Source: a virus. Taken from it: a stretch of 62,471 bases of DNA. How positions within the stretch are numbered: position 1 is the first letter of the stretch; every line of letters starts with the position of its first letter. A program made the position numbers and the translations under genes. The notes below the pieces were generated by a model that saw only the letters and a program-made list of their open reading frames with translations, was not told the origin of the DNA and did no database searches. Of this stretch, positions 60,996 through 62,471 are shown in pieces. Where the stretch lies: the IMG/VR virus record IMGVR_UViG_3300046517_000713, positions 1-62,471 of that record; one strand, written 5' to 3'.

Positions 60996-62471
60996 GACGG
61001 GTTCCTGGGTGCGCCTTCGGGGATCTGGCCTTCGTACTCGAAGCGCATCGGGTACTTCGGCTCGTCGCCTCGACTGTCGAGATGCCGGGACCGCTTCATG
61101 CCGAGCGGCTCGGGGCCGTGCGGCGCGTACGCCCAGAGCCGCCAGTCCCACCAGCCCGCCTCGCCGTAGCGGCGGACCGCTTCGTGGACGACGCCGTACA
61201 TCACGTCCTCGATCATCGTGCGGGCCTCGGGCGCGAAGACGGAGAGCACCTGCCGGTAGAAGCGGGTCGAGGCGAGGTGCGGGCGCTGCCACCAGGCGCT
61301 CGTACGGATGAACTCGCGGCCTGTCACGGCCCAGTGGTTCAGGTCGTCGAGGTAGTTCCCGACGTGGTCGGGATGGATCTCGGTGTTCTCGACGAACTGG
61401 ATCATGTTCGCCTCACCGGACAGGGCGAACGCGACGCACTTCTGCCAGTCGATCGGGCCGACGAGGGGCGTGTCGTGCTCGGCGAACAGGATCAGCGGGG
61501 TCGTGACGAGGTCGAGCGCCGCCTTCGTCGCCGTGGCCTGGTGGCCCCACTCGCGCAGGAGCACCGGCGAGACGTTGTGCCAGGAGAAGTTCGTCCGCCA
61601 GAGGAGCCGGTGGACGTAGGCGTCGTACCGGTCCTTGAGGTGCTCCTGCTCGGGGCGGACGCCGTCGATCGCGACGAGGATCTCGGCGGTCGGTAGCTGG
61701 TCCCGGATCGAGTTGATCGTCTCCTCGATGTGGGCCGTCGAGGGTGCCTGCTCCGTCGGCGAGGTCGTGACGATCACCGTGATCGTGTCGTCCGGGCCGT
61801 TGTTGCGCTGCTCGTCGGGGTAGCCGCCGATCTGGGCCACGTCTCGGATGTCCGTGTCGAGGTCGTGGGCCTTCGCCCGCTTCCACGACTGCCAGTACGC
61901 CCAGCACGCGTTCGCCCAGGGCAGCCAGTTCCGCCGCCAGCCGCGCAGGTTGTCGACCATCTCGTTCCAGGCGTGGACCGTCGGGAACGGGTGGTCGGGG
62001 AACACGAGCGACCAGTAGTCGAACTGCGGGTCCTCGGGCTTGACGAGGTCGAGGATCGGGATGCACCCGGCCTCCAGCGCCTCCTCGACGCGGGCGGTAC
62101 AGAGCGACTTCGGGCCGGACGGGCAGGGGACGAACTTCGTGCGGGTGAGCGCCGAGAGGTACGTCAGCTTCGTCGGGTCGGGGTCGTCGTGGGGGATGGC
62201 TTCCTTGAGGTAGCCGTCCGTCTCGGCGAACAGGAACCGGGTGTCGCCCCGCTTGCGGAGCCGTCCGGCGGCGGCGGCGAACTCCTGGCGGCGTTCGTGG
62301 GTGATCTGCCCGGCGAACATCCAGTCGAGGTCGCGCTGCGTCTCGGGGTCGGCGTACGCCCGGGCTTCGATCCCGGAATGATGGATCGCCGGGGCGGTCA
62401 GGTGGTTCCGGGTGCCGGGGTTCCAGCCGCACGGCATGTACCGGGCGGCGATCGTCTGCTGCTGCGGGATG
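60992..62471 (-). CDS. Two-domain glycosyltransferase, main part (cut by contig end)
   Basis: Residues about 123-614 of the gene that begins at 515. The middle part has TKFVPCPSGPKSLCTARVEE followed by ALEAGCIPIL (about 232-262), matching the exostosin/GT47-type donor region. A second domain starts near residue 352 with DDTITVIVTTSP and contains LILFAEHDTPLVG, a GT-A (GT2-like) transferase. Two linked transferases may build a disaccharide unit. Stop overlaps the next GTG. Confidence 0.75.
   Translation of the reverse strand, partial: IPQQQTIAARYMPCGWNPGTRNHLTAPAIHHSGIEARAYADPETQRDLDWMFAGQITHERRQEFAAAAGRLRKRGDTRFLFAETDGYLKEAIPHDDPDPTKLTYLSALTRTKFVPCPSGPKSLCTARVEEALEAGCIPILDLVKPEDPQFDYWSLVFPDHPFPTVHAWNEMVDNLRGWRRNWLPWANACWAYWQSWKRAKAHDLDTDIRDVAQIGGYPDEQRNNGPDDTITVIVTTSPTEQAPSTAHIEETINSIRDQLPTAEILVAIDGVRPEQEHLKDRYDAYVHRLLWRTNFSWHNVSPVLLREWGHQATATKAALDLVTTPLILFAEHDTPLVGPIDWQKCVAFALSGEANMIQFVENTEIHPDHVGNYLDDLNHWAVTGREFIRTSAWWQRPHLASTRFYRQVLSVFAPEARTMIEDVMYGVVHEAVRRYGEAGWWDWRLWAYAPHGPEPLGMKRSRHLDSRGDEPKYPMRFEYEGQIPEGAPRNPS
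62322..62471. repeat. Terminal direct repeat, right copy
   Basis: Identical to bases 1-150 except G at 62448 (T at 127). See the left copy. It closes the map: gene order, strand and reading frame continue across the join. Confidence 0.9.

Noticed and set aside
1-62471. CRISPR arrays, insertion sequences or rRNA genes
   Set aside because: No regularly spaced repeats, transposase motifs or rRNA-like sequence were seen on either strand.

Overview
This window reads as an essentially complete genome of a tailed, siphovirus-like bacteriophage, most likely one infecting a high-GC actinobacterium. The base composition is strongly GC-rich, many genes start with GTG, almost all neighbouring genes overlap as ATGA, GTGA or TGATG, and the virion and lysis proteins (HK97-type capsid, MuF portal, ERF recombinase, Rpf-like transglycosylase, GH25-like lysin) resemble actinophage families. 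No ribosomal, metabolic or other clearly bacterial gene is present, and no integrase was recognised. The first 150 bases are repeated at the end (1-150 = 62322-62471, one mismatch), so the molecule is circular or circularly permuted and the gene crossing the join (515 down to 1, then 62471 down to 60992) is cut artificially.

The genome has two transcription arms. A divergent promoter and operator region lies at 13618-13739. The rightward arm (13740-28394) holds many small, tightly coupled genes and the replication functions: ERF annealing protein with a SAP domain, winged-helix initiator, DnaB/RepA-like helicase, HNH-like protein, small HTH protein, DUF932 protein, ParB-like protein, two methyltransferases, an orphan HicA-like protein and finally a secreted Rpf-like transglycosylase. 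It ends at a strong hairpin (28420-28454) that also closes the leftward arm. The leftward arm runs from 13617 to 1 and, through the join, from 62471 to 28461.

The leftward arm holds, in transcription order: small early genes with an HNH nuclease; terminase small and large subunits; a glycan island of about 11 kb; portal-MuF; an ADP-ribosyltransferase-like protein joined to the capsid maturation protease; a small cassette of extra genes with its own operator, terminators and a tRNA-like element; capsid (with fused scaffold), tail and connector genes; the tail assembly chaperone pair with a programmed -1 frameshift; tape measure; tail tip proteins; and a lysis and envelope module (holin-like proteins, GH25-like lysin, SGNH hydrolase, papain-like protease).

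The most unusual parts are the glycan island inserted between terminase and portal (glycosyltransferases, three FkbM methyltransferases, a sugar-nucleotide dehydratase-like enzyme), the capsid-linked ART-like domain, a family of 18-bp dyad operators (GTACCGG-N4-CCGGTAC type) at the heads of transcription units, and the multi-enzyme envelope module with a papain-like protease. All functions are inferred from sequence motifs read by eye; no database search was run.
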